Shown: piece by piece, positions 10,941 through 22,902 of the stretch | Layout of the letters: each line of letters starts with the position of its first letter | How positions within the stretch are numbered: position 1 is the first letter of the stretch | Assembly: GCA_029204225.1 (NCBI GenBank) | Contig: CM055107.1 | Span: 12,444,627 to 12,508,626 of the forward strand | Direction: 5' to 3' | DNA: 64,000 nt | From: Diphasiastrum complanatum | Taxonomy: Eukaryota > Streptophyta > Lycopodiopsida > Lycopodiales > Lycopodiaceae | The notes under the pieces: model-generated | The model's database searches: none | Seen by the model: the letters and a program-made list of their open reading frames with translations, nothing else | Told to the model about the DNA's origin: nothing | Position numbers and translations under genes: made by a program

Positions 10941-13900
10941 ATGCAGCAAAACATGGCTGCAGTTCCTCAACCTTCAGAACGTATCTCTTTCATATTTTTG
11001 GTTATTTACTTTTGGCGGGTTCTCAGCAACAAAATAAACAGTTTTTAGGGTGGGAACTTCTTTGAAGGTCTTAATTCTAAAACATGAATTTAAGTATCGC
11101 CAACCTGAGAATGTTGAAGTAACTTTGCTGTAGTTGTCACTCACCACAAATGCAGGAAGGTTTGATTACTTTCTGGTTTGAGCAAACGGTGTTGCAATGA
11201 AAGCATGGTATAATAGCACAGCTTTTATCTACGATACTCTGTAACCGTAGTTTGAAAGATTGCTTGATTCCAGATCCCTGACGTTTCTTTTACCTACTTC
11301 TTGGCTGGAAAAATACAGTTTGCCTAGAATGCCGAGGGCTCTTTAAAGGCAGATAGATTTTATTCTCAGCCAATTTGGATATCGACCATTGTTGAAAACT
11401 ACCATCTTGGAAATTTTTTAATGATTGTCTTTGCCAACGTGGAAAATTTTGAAAAATCTCAACACTGTCGGGCTCAAAATTCCGTCATCCCTTGAAGAGA
11501 CAGGGCTGGTACACAACAAGCATTTACATAAACCTTTGTTGCTAGGTTTACTTGGTTCAAAGTAGCTGCTTGCTTGTTTTGAAACGACTGGAAGGTGACT
11601 GGAACATGGAATAAATTTCACATTCTGTACAGTATGTTGGAAAAACTCCCAGATATATATTATTGAACGTTATATTGTTCCAGGCCTTTTTGGAACAATG
11701 TTAAAGAATATTATTGCAATAACAACCCTAAATGTATTGGGAAAAGAATAGATTCAGTACTTATTGTAGCCTGACCACCCTGGGAGCATGTCGATTGACT
11801 TTCTAGCATCATTGCCTCACAGATTTTGACCTTGATTCTCCGATCAAGCAGTGAATCTTCACCAAAGACTGTTGTTGGGGGGTAGTAGAATCTGCACAAA
11901 CAAATTGAAGTTTGTAGAATTGTAGTTTGTATTCTAAGTCATGACATACAAAAGGATGTGCATAGAGAGTAGGTGGGCCATGCGCAAAGACGACGATGAA
12001 CGGAATTTCCGATTTCCAGAATTTGTCGATCTTTGGCCATTGAGAATACCAAAACCTCCTCCTCGTCAGTTCATCAGGGGACCACTGCTTGGGATCCTTA
12101 CTGTGTCCGCATCGTTCGGGGCACATAATACTAGAGTTTGTACAAAACAAATGGTAGTGTCATGACATACCAAAGCATATGTATTGAGAGTGAGTGGGCT
12201 GTTGGAAAGACTCTAGCCCCATCGCAAAGACGACGATCTCTGATTTCCAGAATTTGCTGATGTTTGGCCATTGAGAATACCAAGATTTCCTTCACCTTGT
12301 TAGATAATCAGTGAACCACTGCTTGGGATTCCTACTGGGGCAGTAGTATCACAGTCTTGTTGAATCTGCTTGTTAAGGGGAGTTATTCTTAGAAATTCAC
12401 ACTTTGTAGGATACTTCCTTGGGAATTGCAATCTCTTTGATATTGATGTTGGTTCACCTGCCAATCTCCCTCTGTCAGGCTCGAATGTTGGGCCTGAAAT
12501 AAAGAAATCTAGTTAATTTTTTTGTACGAACCATATGTACATGGAGGTTAAATTTGGTTCTTCTTCTTTCAGTTTGTTGCTAGTACACTAGTACACATGG
12601 TTTTCATGGCTTTACGACTTCTTTATGTATATTGCCTTATTTTAATCACAAATTGTTGTGGGCTGCATTTAGAAAGTTGAAAGATAAAGAAATCATTTGG
12701 CTTGTGAATAAAAGTCATGCGCTTCTTAGGGTCTTTACCAAGTACGCAACCTGAATGTTTTCGAAATGATTAAACATTATTTGGCAACTTGAGCATGGAG
12801 AGACCATTTGTGCAAACACTGAGTTTTAAGGGACATGGCAACTCTTTCCCTTGTCGATATCATCTGTGCATGTCATTCTGACGGAGTGTCATACTTTGCT
12901 AGTGTGTGCCAGTACGGCACAGGGATGAGCTCAAGCATTCAATTGTGCTGTCATGTGATCGATTTATGTCAGTTGTGTTTTCGTGAATGCCATGTTGACG
13001 GTGAGTGTCACACTTTGCTAGTCCGTGCTAGTACAGCACTGGGATGAGCTCAAGCATTCAATTGTATAGTCATGTGATCAATTTATGTCAGTTATGTTCA
13101 CTTCTTGAGTATAATTTGAAGGACCAATTTCGAACTTATTTTTTTATTCAAAAGGGGACTATTCCTTGATGAGGATGTCTTTCAGAAGTCAGAGAGCTGT
13201 TACAGAATTTGAAAGTTGACTCTCAGGTCCAATCCGAAGACCGCACAGAGGTATGCTCATTCCAATAAACAATGTATTAGGACTTTCAGTTTGTGAGTAG
13301 CTATCACTGCTCATGGAGTTTCTATGTGCATCTGCTGATAATACTAAAACCATATCTTAAAAGAAACTTTTATCAGTCAAAATTCAAAGCTAGCTGATAA
13401 TCATTATCTTCAAGACCTGGAATTGTGTATGCTGCTGCTGTGATTCTTGTCAATCTGTTCTTATGCACCGGATATCATTTTTTTAAACTTTTCTGTGAAG
13501 AATTTTTCTTGTCAAGCATTGCTTGGTCGATGAAATCTACAATGCTTTTTTGTACATGGTTATTGACCATTTGCCGAAAGTTCTCTAGTTTATGCAGATC
13601 CCCCCGGTTCAAGAAGGAAACCCTGCAAATAACATTGGAAATGCATCTGCAGCAACTGGCAGAGCTCCCATACCAAGCAGCAATTCTCCATTGCAAGGAA
13701 TGCCAGGTTCTAACATGTATTATGCAGCAAATGGCTATGTCGTACCTCATGGCATTGTATATGACTATGGACATGCAGGTCAGTTCTTTACATCTTCAAA
13801 CAAGATTAATACCAGTACACCAGTCCGTAGGTAGTACTTTTTATTGTACAGTGTACTGCATATTCTGGTCATTAAAAGATTTTTGCTAGTAAATGAATTA

Positions 13901-16900
13901 TAGGTCACATGAGAACTACTTAGTTTACTAATCCACTTGTAGCTTTCTCTGCTGTCCCACACTTAGAGGCCACTGAATAGGTGTTTATGTTAGGATATGA
14001 AACGCCTGTGGCAGGAGAATGGGAAGAAAATGGCCGTTTCATTGGTGTTGAAGGCATGGAGCTTCATTCTCCAGTAAGTGTGATATTGTGTGTACTGAAA
14101 TGATTGGAACTACCTGCATTGTGAACCTTGGCGAAATTACATCAGTTGATTGACATGTCGTTTATAGATCAGGGTGGCAATTGAAGTCATAGTGAATAGA
14201 TTGAAACTAATCGTATAATCGAACTTGTGCTTCAAACTGTTGCTGCAGGGCATATATGGAGAAAATAGCTCAGTGGTCTTTCACCCTTCAGGTTTAAGCT
14301 ATGCATCTCAGCCACCATATGGTTCCTTCTCTCCAGGGCCACATATGCCTACAATGGGACTTGATGGCCAGCTTTATGGACCCTCCGCATTCCAATATCA
14401 TGGTCACATATATCATCAGTCTGTTCCTCCAGGTACTCAGTTTATGCCAGCAGGTCCGTCAGGAGCAGTCACAACTGAGCTGCCTGTCTCAGGATCCAGG
14501 GAGCCAGGCCCTCCTGGTGTTGATTTGTCAAGTGGTGTTATTGCAGCCAGAAATAGTCTCCCTTTAGGGCCAAGACCAGGGGTTCCTCTACCTGCCATTC
14601 CTCCACATGGGCCATATCCAAGGGGTATCTTACCTGTAGCATTACACAACTCTGTAACTCAAGACATGCGAGCTCCTTATGAGGGTTTACGCTCTGGTGC
14701 TCCATCATGGCCCGACCCTGCAAAAAACGCAGATAGGAGAAAAGTTCCTGTTGCTTCAGCTGCAATGCAAACCACAGGTTCTCAAACTTTCTCTTCTGCA
14801 AGTTATTCCACTCAAATCCGGCCAGCACCTCCAATACAGGTCCGTCGTTTATCGATTTGCTTGTAAAGTATCAATCAGACCAGATGCCATTGAGTGCTGA
14901 TCTGAGAAAAAAATGTGTTGTTTCATGGTTTTGGATAAAAATAACCTTTTATTATGCATATGATTTTCCAGTTTTATCTTATTGTGTTATGAGCTTGCCT
15001 TATCAAATATTGCTTGTTCAGCTTCGTTTTCCAACACGTCAGTCACAGAAGGCTGCTCCTACAGTTGCTTCTCCAAATCTTGGGACAGGGGTTCGTGGGA
15101 GAAACTATACACCAGCAGCCAGGGGCATCACCTCTCCAAATGGCTATGGAAGAGCTGGCCGTGGTGTGGGCTTGCACGCTGTGGATTCACGAGCAAATGG
15201 GCGTACTTGGATTGGCGTTGACAAAAGCACACAACAGGGGAGAGGTATTTTACCTTTATATACTGGCAATCAGAACCTTGACATTCTGAATGAACAAAAC
15301 AGAGGGCCAAGAACTGCAAGAATCCGGACACAGAGACCAATGCCAGGAGTTTCCAGGTATTTGCGTGAGCCTGGGGGAAGCTCCGTTGGAACCAATGATG
15401 TCTTTGATTTACCTGGAAAAGACCAGCACAATCAGCCTGATTTTCGAACTGATTATGATGAAGCCAGGTTCTTTGTTATCAAGTCATACAGTGAGGATGA
15501 TGTACATAAGAGCATCAAGTATCTTGTGTGGGCTAGTACCCCAAATGGCAACAAGCGGTTAGATGCTGCATATCAAGATGCACAAATCAGAAGTGCAACT
15601 AAAACAGGAAGTTGTCCAATTTTTATGTTTTTTTCGGTAAATAGCTCCTCTCATTTTGTATCAGAAGTTTTAATGACAATCAGCTGATTCTTCTGAGTCT
15701 GACTATTGATGTTTATAGTTTTGATCAGCCTTTTCATTCTCTGGTTGAATGAAAAGGCTTTCAATTGCTTACTTTGTTTCGAAAATGGTTTGAATTATTG
15801 TCAAGGTTATATTGATGATGGAGTTCTCTGCACCGATAGGTGAATGCCAGCGGTCAATTTTGCGGTGTTGCTGAAATGACTGGATCTGTGGACTTCAGTA
15901 AGAGCATGGACTTCTGGCAGCAGGATAAATGGAATGGTCGGTTTCCAGTGAAGTGGCATATCATCAAAGATGTGCCAAATATTCATTTTCGACACATAAT
16001 ACTTGAAAATAATGACAACAAACCTGTGACAAATAGTAGAGATACTCAAGAGGTAAGCATCCTCAGTTTTATTTCTTTTTATATTTGAACATCTGTGCAA
16101 ATTGAAGGAGCTGTCTTATGCAACATTAGTGCACCTTGCATGGCGCGGTGGTGTAGCGGCCTCGGTTGGGCTTTGCCCAGCCAGGATTGATTCCCTGCAC
16201 ACACGACGTAGTACAAAGAACCACTAAAGCTGAAAAAAAAATGTTCAGTGCATTTAGTTAGCTTTTGTAATATCATAGAAATGCAATTCTTGCATGTCAC
16301 ATCAATGTTGTCTATCACAGGTAAAGTTTGATCAAGGTATCGAGATGCTAAACATTTTCAAAAAGTTCACCGCCAGAACATCCATTCTTGATGATTTTCA
16401 TTTTTATGAGGCTCGAGAAAGAGTCTTACAGGAAAAAAGAGGACGTTCTCAAATGCAGCTGCAACAGCATCTGAGACTTGTAAGTATCATTAGTTTGGAT
16501 ATTGTTGGCTCCTAACTTTAAGCAGCCCTTTGGTCTTCTCTTCTTTTTATACTTACTATTGATGCCAAGTCTTCTTGCCTGACAGGTTTATCAATCTAGT
16601 AATGAACTAGAACAAGGTCAAGTGAATGAATCATCAAATCAGTCAAGGTTTGAAAAGTCAAACGATGGTACTATTGGCTCTGAGAGTTCTGCAATTGGTG
16701 CACTTGCAGAACCTGGAGTGAAAGGTTCTACAACTGCCCATACTGGGATACATCCTGCTCCGCTTGTTAGCATTCCAAGCAAGACTTCTGGAGAAAGCAC
16801 TATGAATAATGATGGTGAATTAGAGGCTGATTTACTTGTTTCAGCTGTTGCTAACATGAAAATTCAAGAGAAAGATGGGGTAGCAGATGGAGCCGAATCT

Positions 16901-16915
16901 GATCAGCATGTTTGA
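10941..16915 (+). CDS. ECT: YTH-domain m6A reader, ECT/YTHDF type (9 coding exons)
   Basis: Binds N6-methyladenosine in mRNA in the cytoplasm and influences transcript fate. Exons by GT-AG sites and phase: 10941-10980, 13186-13250, 13598-13778, 13994-14073, 14249-14839, 15022-15636, 15840-16052, 16321-16479, 16586-16915 (757 aa). The start [14 protein letters not shown] is the first ATG after an in-frame TAG; the ATG at 10953 is an alternative. N-terminal LLQNLKVDS matches plant ECT proteins. A long low-complexity Gly/Pro/Tyr/Ser region fills about residues 60-460. The YTH domain is about 468-611: [40 protein letters not shown]. The aromatic cage is W489, W550 and W555, all present. The reading frame is intact and all motifs are conserved, so it is probably functional. 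The last exon adds a poorly conserved acidic tail. Confidence 0.95.
11938..12345 (+). repeat. Tandem duplication in intron 1 of the YTH gene (221-bp period)
   Basis: The unit starting GTCATGACATACAAAAGGAT at 11938 recurs at 12159 (GTCATGACATACCAAAGCAT). Both contain GCAAAGACGACGAT, GGCCATTGAGAATACCA and CCACTGCTTGGGAT. Copies are diverged by substitutions and indels. No coding sense is evident. Confidence 0.75.
12868..13106 (+). repeat. Second tandem duplication in intron 1 (119-bp period)
   Basis: GGGATGAGCTCAAGCATTCA occurs at 12923 and again at 13042. The surrounding GAGTGTCA-ACTTTGCTAGT and CATGTGATC-ATTTATGTCAG segments are repeated at the same spacing. The two units are adjacent and about 90% alike by eye. 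Confidence 0.75.
16138..16241 (+). mobile_element. tRNA-derived SINE in intron 7 of the YTH gene
   Basis: Has a Pol III A-box match TGGTGTAGCGG (16149-16159) and a B-box-like GGATTGATTCC (16184-16194) at tRNA-like spacing, followed by an unrelated body and an A run (16232-16241). Short flanking copies of AGTGCA (16128-16133 and 16247-16252) could be remnants of target-site duplication. It lies between exons 7 and 8 and avoids the splice sites. It is too short and does not fold as a full tRNA, so a SINE is the better reading. Confidence 0.55.
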
Positions 16916-18790
16916 ATCGCTCAATGTACTGCATCTAGTGCTTAAGGATTTCACTAAAAACACTCAAAACTTATCTCCTCCAGGCATCCAGTTATTCATG
17001 GGCCTGGTACAAGGAGTTCACATGATTATTAGTGCTCAATCTGTGCAATATACTAGCAAAGCTGAAAAGATAGATAACGCTTCTGCTCAGCATGCAGAGT
17101 TTTGAGCTTGAAGGCACCCTATTTGACAAGAGTTTGAATTTGCACTATGAATTTGGTGTTAGATGAGGGAGGTAGCAAGTTGACCCATTCTAAGGTCCCT
17201 GGGTCATTGTTCTTAATCCATTTAATAGCAAATGGCTAGTAGATGAAGGCCACTGCAAGGTTACTGCAAGGTGAAAGGCTCAGTACATCATAAGAACTAG
17301 TTGGCTTCACATTCTTGTTACATTCATCCACCTGGTGCAGGTGAAGCGTATACTTGTAATGCTGGAGAGCATTTTTTGTGACGCAATTCAATGTGGCTGT
17401 GTACTACTAGCTGATATTAAGGATGCAAAGACCAGGAATTACTGTCAAATGGATGTTACTTCATATACTTGTCACCCAATGTATGACAACTTCATAGCCT
17501 GTTTTGGTGATTTTCTATGTGCATCATTAACAGGCTGATCTGGGTGCATTTTTTACTTTTGTTTAAGTGCACAACAACAACACTTAAAGGTAAAAGCAAT
17601 TTTCTGTTTGTCTTTGATTTATTCCTCAAACCCAATCTGAAACCAGCAGCAGTAGCAAGCCCTATGGGGGACGTCATACACCTTTTCCTACCTTTAGCAC
17701 TAATACAAGTTCATTTGAAGCTCCGTTGCCTCTGTGATCAGTTATCATTGACTCTTAGTTCATATTTAATAGAATTTGCAGGGTAAGCATTTTGAGGTTG
17801 GGACACCATGTGCACAGAGTCCATTGTTGTTAGTTTGCATACTTCTTTGTCTTAGATCGATTGAGCTCTCTACACTCTAGTTACCATAGTAGCTCTTATA
17901 GGGATCGTCTTGGGGGTGTTTTAGTATTTGAAAAGTGAGTTTGCCAAGGATACTGCACTACAGTTGAAGCTTGAGAGTTACCTCTTAATCAGTCATAAAC
18001 AATTCATTGATACTAGGTATGCTAGAATGCAAAAATGTGACTAGATTAAGGATATAGCTCGTAAAAGTCACTCAAGCCTTATGAAATGGGTTCAGTATGG
18101 CCTCCACATGTGAAGCTACTATAAAACAACATTCACATGCATTAAGATTCAATACATAAAGCATGGATCACTTATTCAAAGGGTAGAGGTTAAAAATCAA
18201 TGGTTTTCATTGTTATTTTGATCAAAATAAAGGATGTACATATGGATCCACACCATCTCAGAAAGGGCCTGAACATTGGATATCTAATCTTAAACCCAAA
18301 GAGCCTATTCCTTACTTTCAAAGTTGTGTATGCACCTTTTGACCACTCTAGTTCAAAAAAATGCATGATTGTGTAATCTCAAATATTTTCTTTGCGTTAA
18401 AATCAATGATTTACTGTTGGGAAGAATTTTTTATCTTGTTGTTTCTAGCGATGAAGTAGGTGGGTGACTGTAGATGTACAGCTGTTTTTTAAAAATGAAA
18501 ATTTTGAGGGTGAACTATATATATTTATAACAAGAATGGGATTTAACTTACATAAAATGAGTTGAATCAATCTGCATCATTTTCAGCTTTTTGTTTCCAT
18601 TCCACCTTGTTAAAACTTGTCGGGTGTTACAAAGGTATTTATGTTAATGGCAAACCCCACCTTTTCGAACTGTACTTCTTACTTAGGTCCCTGCCCTCCC
18701 TGCCTTTAGGGGCTACTGGTTTAAAGCTCTTTCTAAGGGCAGTGCATGGCGCCACCTACAGTTAAATTTTATCAGTTTTCTTAAGCCAAG
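16916..18790. other. 3' flank of the YTH gene, no other gene seen
   Basis: The start of this stretch must be the 3' UTR of the YTH gene, but I see no clear poly(A) signal to end it. The rest is AT-rich, with only short open frames that lack known motifs. Confidence 0.5.
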
Positions 18791-18797
18791 GCCATTG

Positions 18798-19075
18798 GTG
18801 CTCCACAACAAACACTTGGGAGTATTCCTTTGGCAGCAAGGCATGGCATTCCATCGGCCGCACCAAAAGGCTAATTTGAGATTTTTTTTTATACAACAAA
18901 CACTTGGGGGTACTCCTTGGCAGCAAGGCATGCCATTTGTTGGCGGCAGCGCAGGCAGCTTGCCAAGACGTGACGATTTTTTGGCAGCAGCAAGGCACAG
19001 GGCATTCCTTTGGCATTGAGCAGTGCTGGAGGTGGTGGCAAGATAGTATTTGTTTGGCAGCAAGGCAACAGCTAT
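18798..19075 (+). repeat. Minisatellite-like repeats around TTGGCAGCAAGGCA
   Basis: CAACAAACACTTGGG followed by a GTA-TCC-TTGGCAGCAAGGCATG block appears at about 18802 and 18896. Shorter versions (TTGGCAGCAGCAAGGCA, TTTGGCAGCAAGGCAACA) follow at about 18980 and 19054. Spacing is irregular, so units were partly lost. Confidence 0.55.
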
Positions 19076-19079
19076 GGAA

Positions 19080-20361
19080 CTCAATCACCCAATCAATCAG
19101 GTGATGGAATGCAAGCGACATTAAGAGACCTGCCCAAGTTTTACATGTTTCTTTATCCCATAAGTATTTTGAAGTTGTGAAAGGTTTCACGTACATATCA
19201 GAATGATACTATCCGTTTTAAAATGTGTGCGCGTGTGCGAATTTGGAGGCCCACCAAAAATTTGGTTGCCTGCTCATGCTCGCATTCCTGCCATGCAGGT
19301 AGAGCCTTCTCGAAACCAGCAAAAATTTTCTGGTGCCCGCCCCTGCTGGAAATTGAAAAAAACTCAAAGACCCACCGTTGGGCGTTCGCTGTCCCTGCCC
19401 GTGCCACATGGCGTGTTGGCAGCGTGATGGGACCAAATGCCCACGCAGCACTGTAAGGGCCACCTGAGGAAGGAGGCTCTTCCCTGGGTGGACCTGCTGA
19501 AGGGGTGAAATGAAAGAAACAAGAGAAACGAACAAGAATCTTTCGCGCTGCCCTCAAAAAATTTGTTTTTGTTTTTGTTTTTTTTATGTTTTTTGCCATA
19601 AATTTTCTTACATGGATCTTATGCCTGGAAGGTGCGTGTAAAAAAAAAGGTAAATTCTTTACGCACACTCGAAAAGGTGTACGTAAAAGTTTTTTACCAT
19701 AAAAAATTCTGCCAATTCCCTTCACACAAAAATGTCAAAATCTATTTTTACGATTTTGTTTAGCCCCATTAAGCTTTAGGCTTTGGCCCAAAATACACAT
19801 CATCGGTTGGTGCCAACTCTATTTGCTAACTGTTGCCCATCACCCAAGTTTAGGTGGGGCAGATGCTGCAAAGTGCTCACTGCAGGTTGGGCAGGCCCCC
19901 TTATTACTTTTAACGTTATGCTTTTCTTTGAAGATAAGTCAAGGCATCTTTTTGAGTGAGAAAAGCCCAATTCAAAATGTAAGCAGATGGACTGGGGATA
20001 CTTGGAATCTTCCTGTTTGGTGCAGGGTTGGGATCGCATACCAAAAAAGCTTTTCATCAGATGTGGAAATTTAACCCCCCTATACCCTAGTGACCATGCT
20101 TGAGTTTTCTGGTAGGTACGGCTGCACACACATTAAGCAGTAACGGCTTAGACCCAGTTCCTTTGCTTGTAGAGTTTGATTTTCATTTGTGAAGCTAGAT
20201 ATGTCATCGCCGCCCAAAACTTTGTGGCCAGGAGGCTTGAAGGAAGCTGATGTGAGCTTTGCATTGGTGAATTTGGACATGTTTCTTAAAGGTGACTCCT
20301 TGTTCCGAGTTACTGGGCTCGTTAATACTGTGTCCGCATAGTTTTCCTATGCCTTGCTAGT
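19080..20361. other. Non-coding stretch without recognisable genes
   Basis: Contains a GC-richer part (19220-19500) with open frames on both strands but no known motif, and a pair of related segments (GTGCGTGTAAAAA near 19632; TGTACGTAAAAG near 19678). Possibly an old repeat. Nothing more can be supported. Confidence 0.35.
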
Positions 20362-20813
20362 AGCAAGTAGTGAATAGCAAATGAGGATGCTTCTCTTCCA
20401 AAAATGATAGAGTTTCCTCCTTCTCATTAAGCATCCAAATAGTGTACAAATGGTGCCTTTTTATAAAATGAGAAAGGCCCTTGCCCCTCAATCTTCTTGG
20501 CTAATATATGATCCTATCCATTCATCTTGGACCCAACTTGATCCAAGGGTCCACAAAAAGTACATTAGAAATCACAAGATTCATGTGAGTCCCAATTTGG
20601 ACCCAACTCTAAAAAGTGATCTCTAAGTTTAAAAATGACATTGGGCCTCTAGTTTTATTTTATTTCCAAGGCCCAAGTCAAGTTTATTTTATTTACAACT
20701 CTAATTGCGTGCTCATTGGGCCATGGGCTTATACACGCAGGATGCCATGCCCTCGCAACACATTTTATTGGAGGATTTTATTTATTTACACTTTGTTGGG
20801 AATGCCCCCAACA
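20362..20813 (-). repeat. LTR-like repeat, inverted copy of 4752-5220
   Basis: Reverse complement starts TGTTGGGGGCATTCCCAACA at 20813 and matches the 4752 copy for about 450 bp, including its TATA-like region. Similarity ends near 20362, so it is truncated at its 3' side. With the forward copy it brackets the YTH gene in opposite orientation. Confidence 0.75.
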
Positions 20814-21035
20814 CATATCTCTCTCAAATTCATTGTGATCTATGGAGAATTGTGCTAGGAAATCAATTTTGGTTGTCTTTTTGGAGTTTTAGCATGTGTA
20901 GCTCAAAACTAGCTATGGATATGAAATTTCTAGCAAGTTAATTCACTTTGAAGTAGTTGAAAATCAGGTTGCATGTTGGATCTTCCCATGTATTTGGATT
21001 CTAGGCTCTTTTGTGGCCAAATTTAACTTGTTTTT

Positions 21036-21039
<4 letters not shown>

Positions 21040-21066
<27 letters not shown>

Positions 21067-21143
21067 AGAACCGTGAGAACCGTTGAGAGAGAGAAACTGT
21101 TCCCACGGTTCTCACGGTTCCTCTCTCTCAATGGTTCTCACGG
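21040..21143. repeat. CT microsatellite plus nested inverted repeat
   Basis: A CT run (about 21040-21066) leads into 21071-21093 (CCGTGAGAACCGTTGAGAG...). This is complementary to 21121-21143 (CTCTCTCTCAATGGTTCTCA...) with one mismatch over 23 bp. The 27-bp loop itself holds another copy of the complementary motif (CCACGGTTCTCACGGTT), so alternative hairpins are possible. Confidence 0.7.
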
Positions 21144-21149
21144 AATGTA

Positions 21150-22902
21150 ATTGTCGCATACTAACCTTATTTGCTAGTGGTGGCAAAAAAATGCCTTACC
21201 ATGATAAGAGACCCCACTTAACAGAAAAGGTTTTTTTTTTAAAAAATGGTGGGAAAGTGGTGAATCTTTCAATGGCCAAGATCTATGCACATTATGGAAA
21301 GTCAATCTAATGGTGAGCAGCAATTTGCACTTAGTACACCTAAGTGTCCTCTGGTTCTATAAAGAGGAAATTCACACAACCCTATTCACTTTCCCTCATG
21401 CTGTCTTGCTCTCTCTCTTTCTCCCTCATTCTTGCTTTTTCCTGTTGCTATACCATATGGTATTTGTGATTGAAGAGAACGTTCGTGGATGCTATTGGAA
21501 GAACAATTGTATTGCAAACAAAGGTGAGAGCATTTTGAATGGTAGCTCGCTGACAAGGAATCATGCATGCTAAAGATGAATGCTCACAAGATGATGTGAT
21601 TATCGTTGTGTAATAGCAAGGTGCGACTGGCATATTGGGATTGGATAATACTACAAGCAATCGTTGTCCCAGCGGGCAAACGTGGGAAACTTTTAAGGTA
21701 TTTTTTCAACCTTTGTGGCTTATGAAAAGCGCTGGACAGCAAACCAGTTGTTGAGTATATTTATCAACGTTTTTGAAAAGCGATTGATCGTTGGTCAGCG
21801 ACCTCTATGTAGCGGATCTGGCCGCTGGCCAGCACTGGTTTTTTGTGTATTAATGCTTAAAGTACAACGATCTACCTGCTGCTCGCTGTATGAGCAATGT
21901 TGCTTGCGGTTTTCAATGTGTAATGCATTCAAAAATGCGATGGACCGCTGGCTTACCAGTTGATTTCTGGAATTACCAGAAACTATTGCATGAATATGGC
22001 TGATAAGAATGCCCTTACTATGTCTGATTGGCTATAAACTGTACGTAGTATTGCTACATACTATTGCTCTATAGGTTTATGATGGGATCTGTCTCTGATA
22101 GACTAGTATTATGATGGCTATGATTACGGATAATGATGTAGTAAAAAAGGTGATGGGATATGCTAATATGCTCGTGAGTAATAGTGATTGCCATTACTAA
22201 TTTTCTGTATATGATGGGAAATGCTATCGAAAGAATGAAAAGAGATACAATTAATCTACGTAACTAACTATTGATAATGATTCTGTCTGGCTTCGAGAGT
22301 ACTCTATACTTAAATCAATACTTGCGGTGTGAATGCTTTAGCACGTAGGTGATTCGTTTAAAGCAGTAGAAGATGGATAGTTTACAAGAGATGACTTCAA
22401 ATCTCATTCAGCTATGACGCTTTACAAAATACCACCAATACGGTGGGTGACCTAACTTGATACCATGATTTTACTTACGTATTTATGATGACTTACAAAT
22501 CTTGTGCGTAATGTTTTTTTAAAGTAATAAAAAAGTATAAGCTGATCCTACATGTGTAGTAGATAACATGGACATGAGTTTTTTTTAAATATTTTTCTCT
22601 CTACATCTAGTGTCCAGTTAATATAAGTAAAGTCAAGTAATTATATAGAGCTCGACCATGGTACACTTGAATGGCATGGATTTGCCCAAGTTGTTCGGCG
22701 CTTGGACTCTCAGTAAACTGATACGGGAGGCTTGTGGGGGCTGGTATAGCACGGTGGTGCTCTAGTACCTAGCGTTGTGACCATCGACCAGTCTCTGTCC
22801 ATATGTGTAATGAAAGATAGCTGCTTACATGAAGAATGTATATGTGAAATTAATAAGTTCCTTTTGCTCCTTTACTGATCAATATGGCGTCTGCCACATC
22901 AG
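21150..22902. other. AT-rich stretch, no gene recognised
   Basis: No conserved protein motif. Its right end (from about 22620) is probably 5' sequence of the copia element that follows, since gag-like sequence begins near 22860. Confidence 0.4.

Noticed and set aside
13425-13889. 154-codon plus-strand frame overlapping exon 3 of the YTH gene
   Set aside because: It reads through intron sequence in another phase. The frame at 13598-13778 joins neighbours by GT-AG sites and gives ECT-like protein.
16141-16210. A functional tRNA gene
   Set aside because: A- and B-box-like sequences are present, but no acceptor stem or anticodon arm can be paired and a poly(A) run follows. A SINE fits better.
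18713-19725. Several overlapping minus-strand frames of 100-175 codons
   Set aside because: They overlap one another in different phases over repeats and show no recognised motif.
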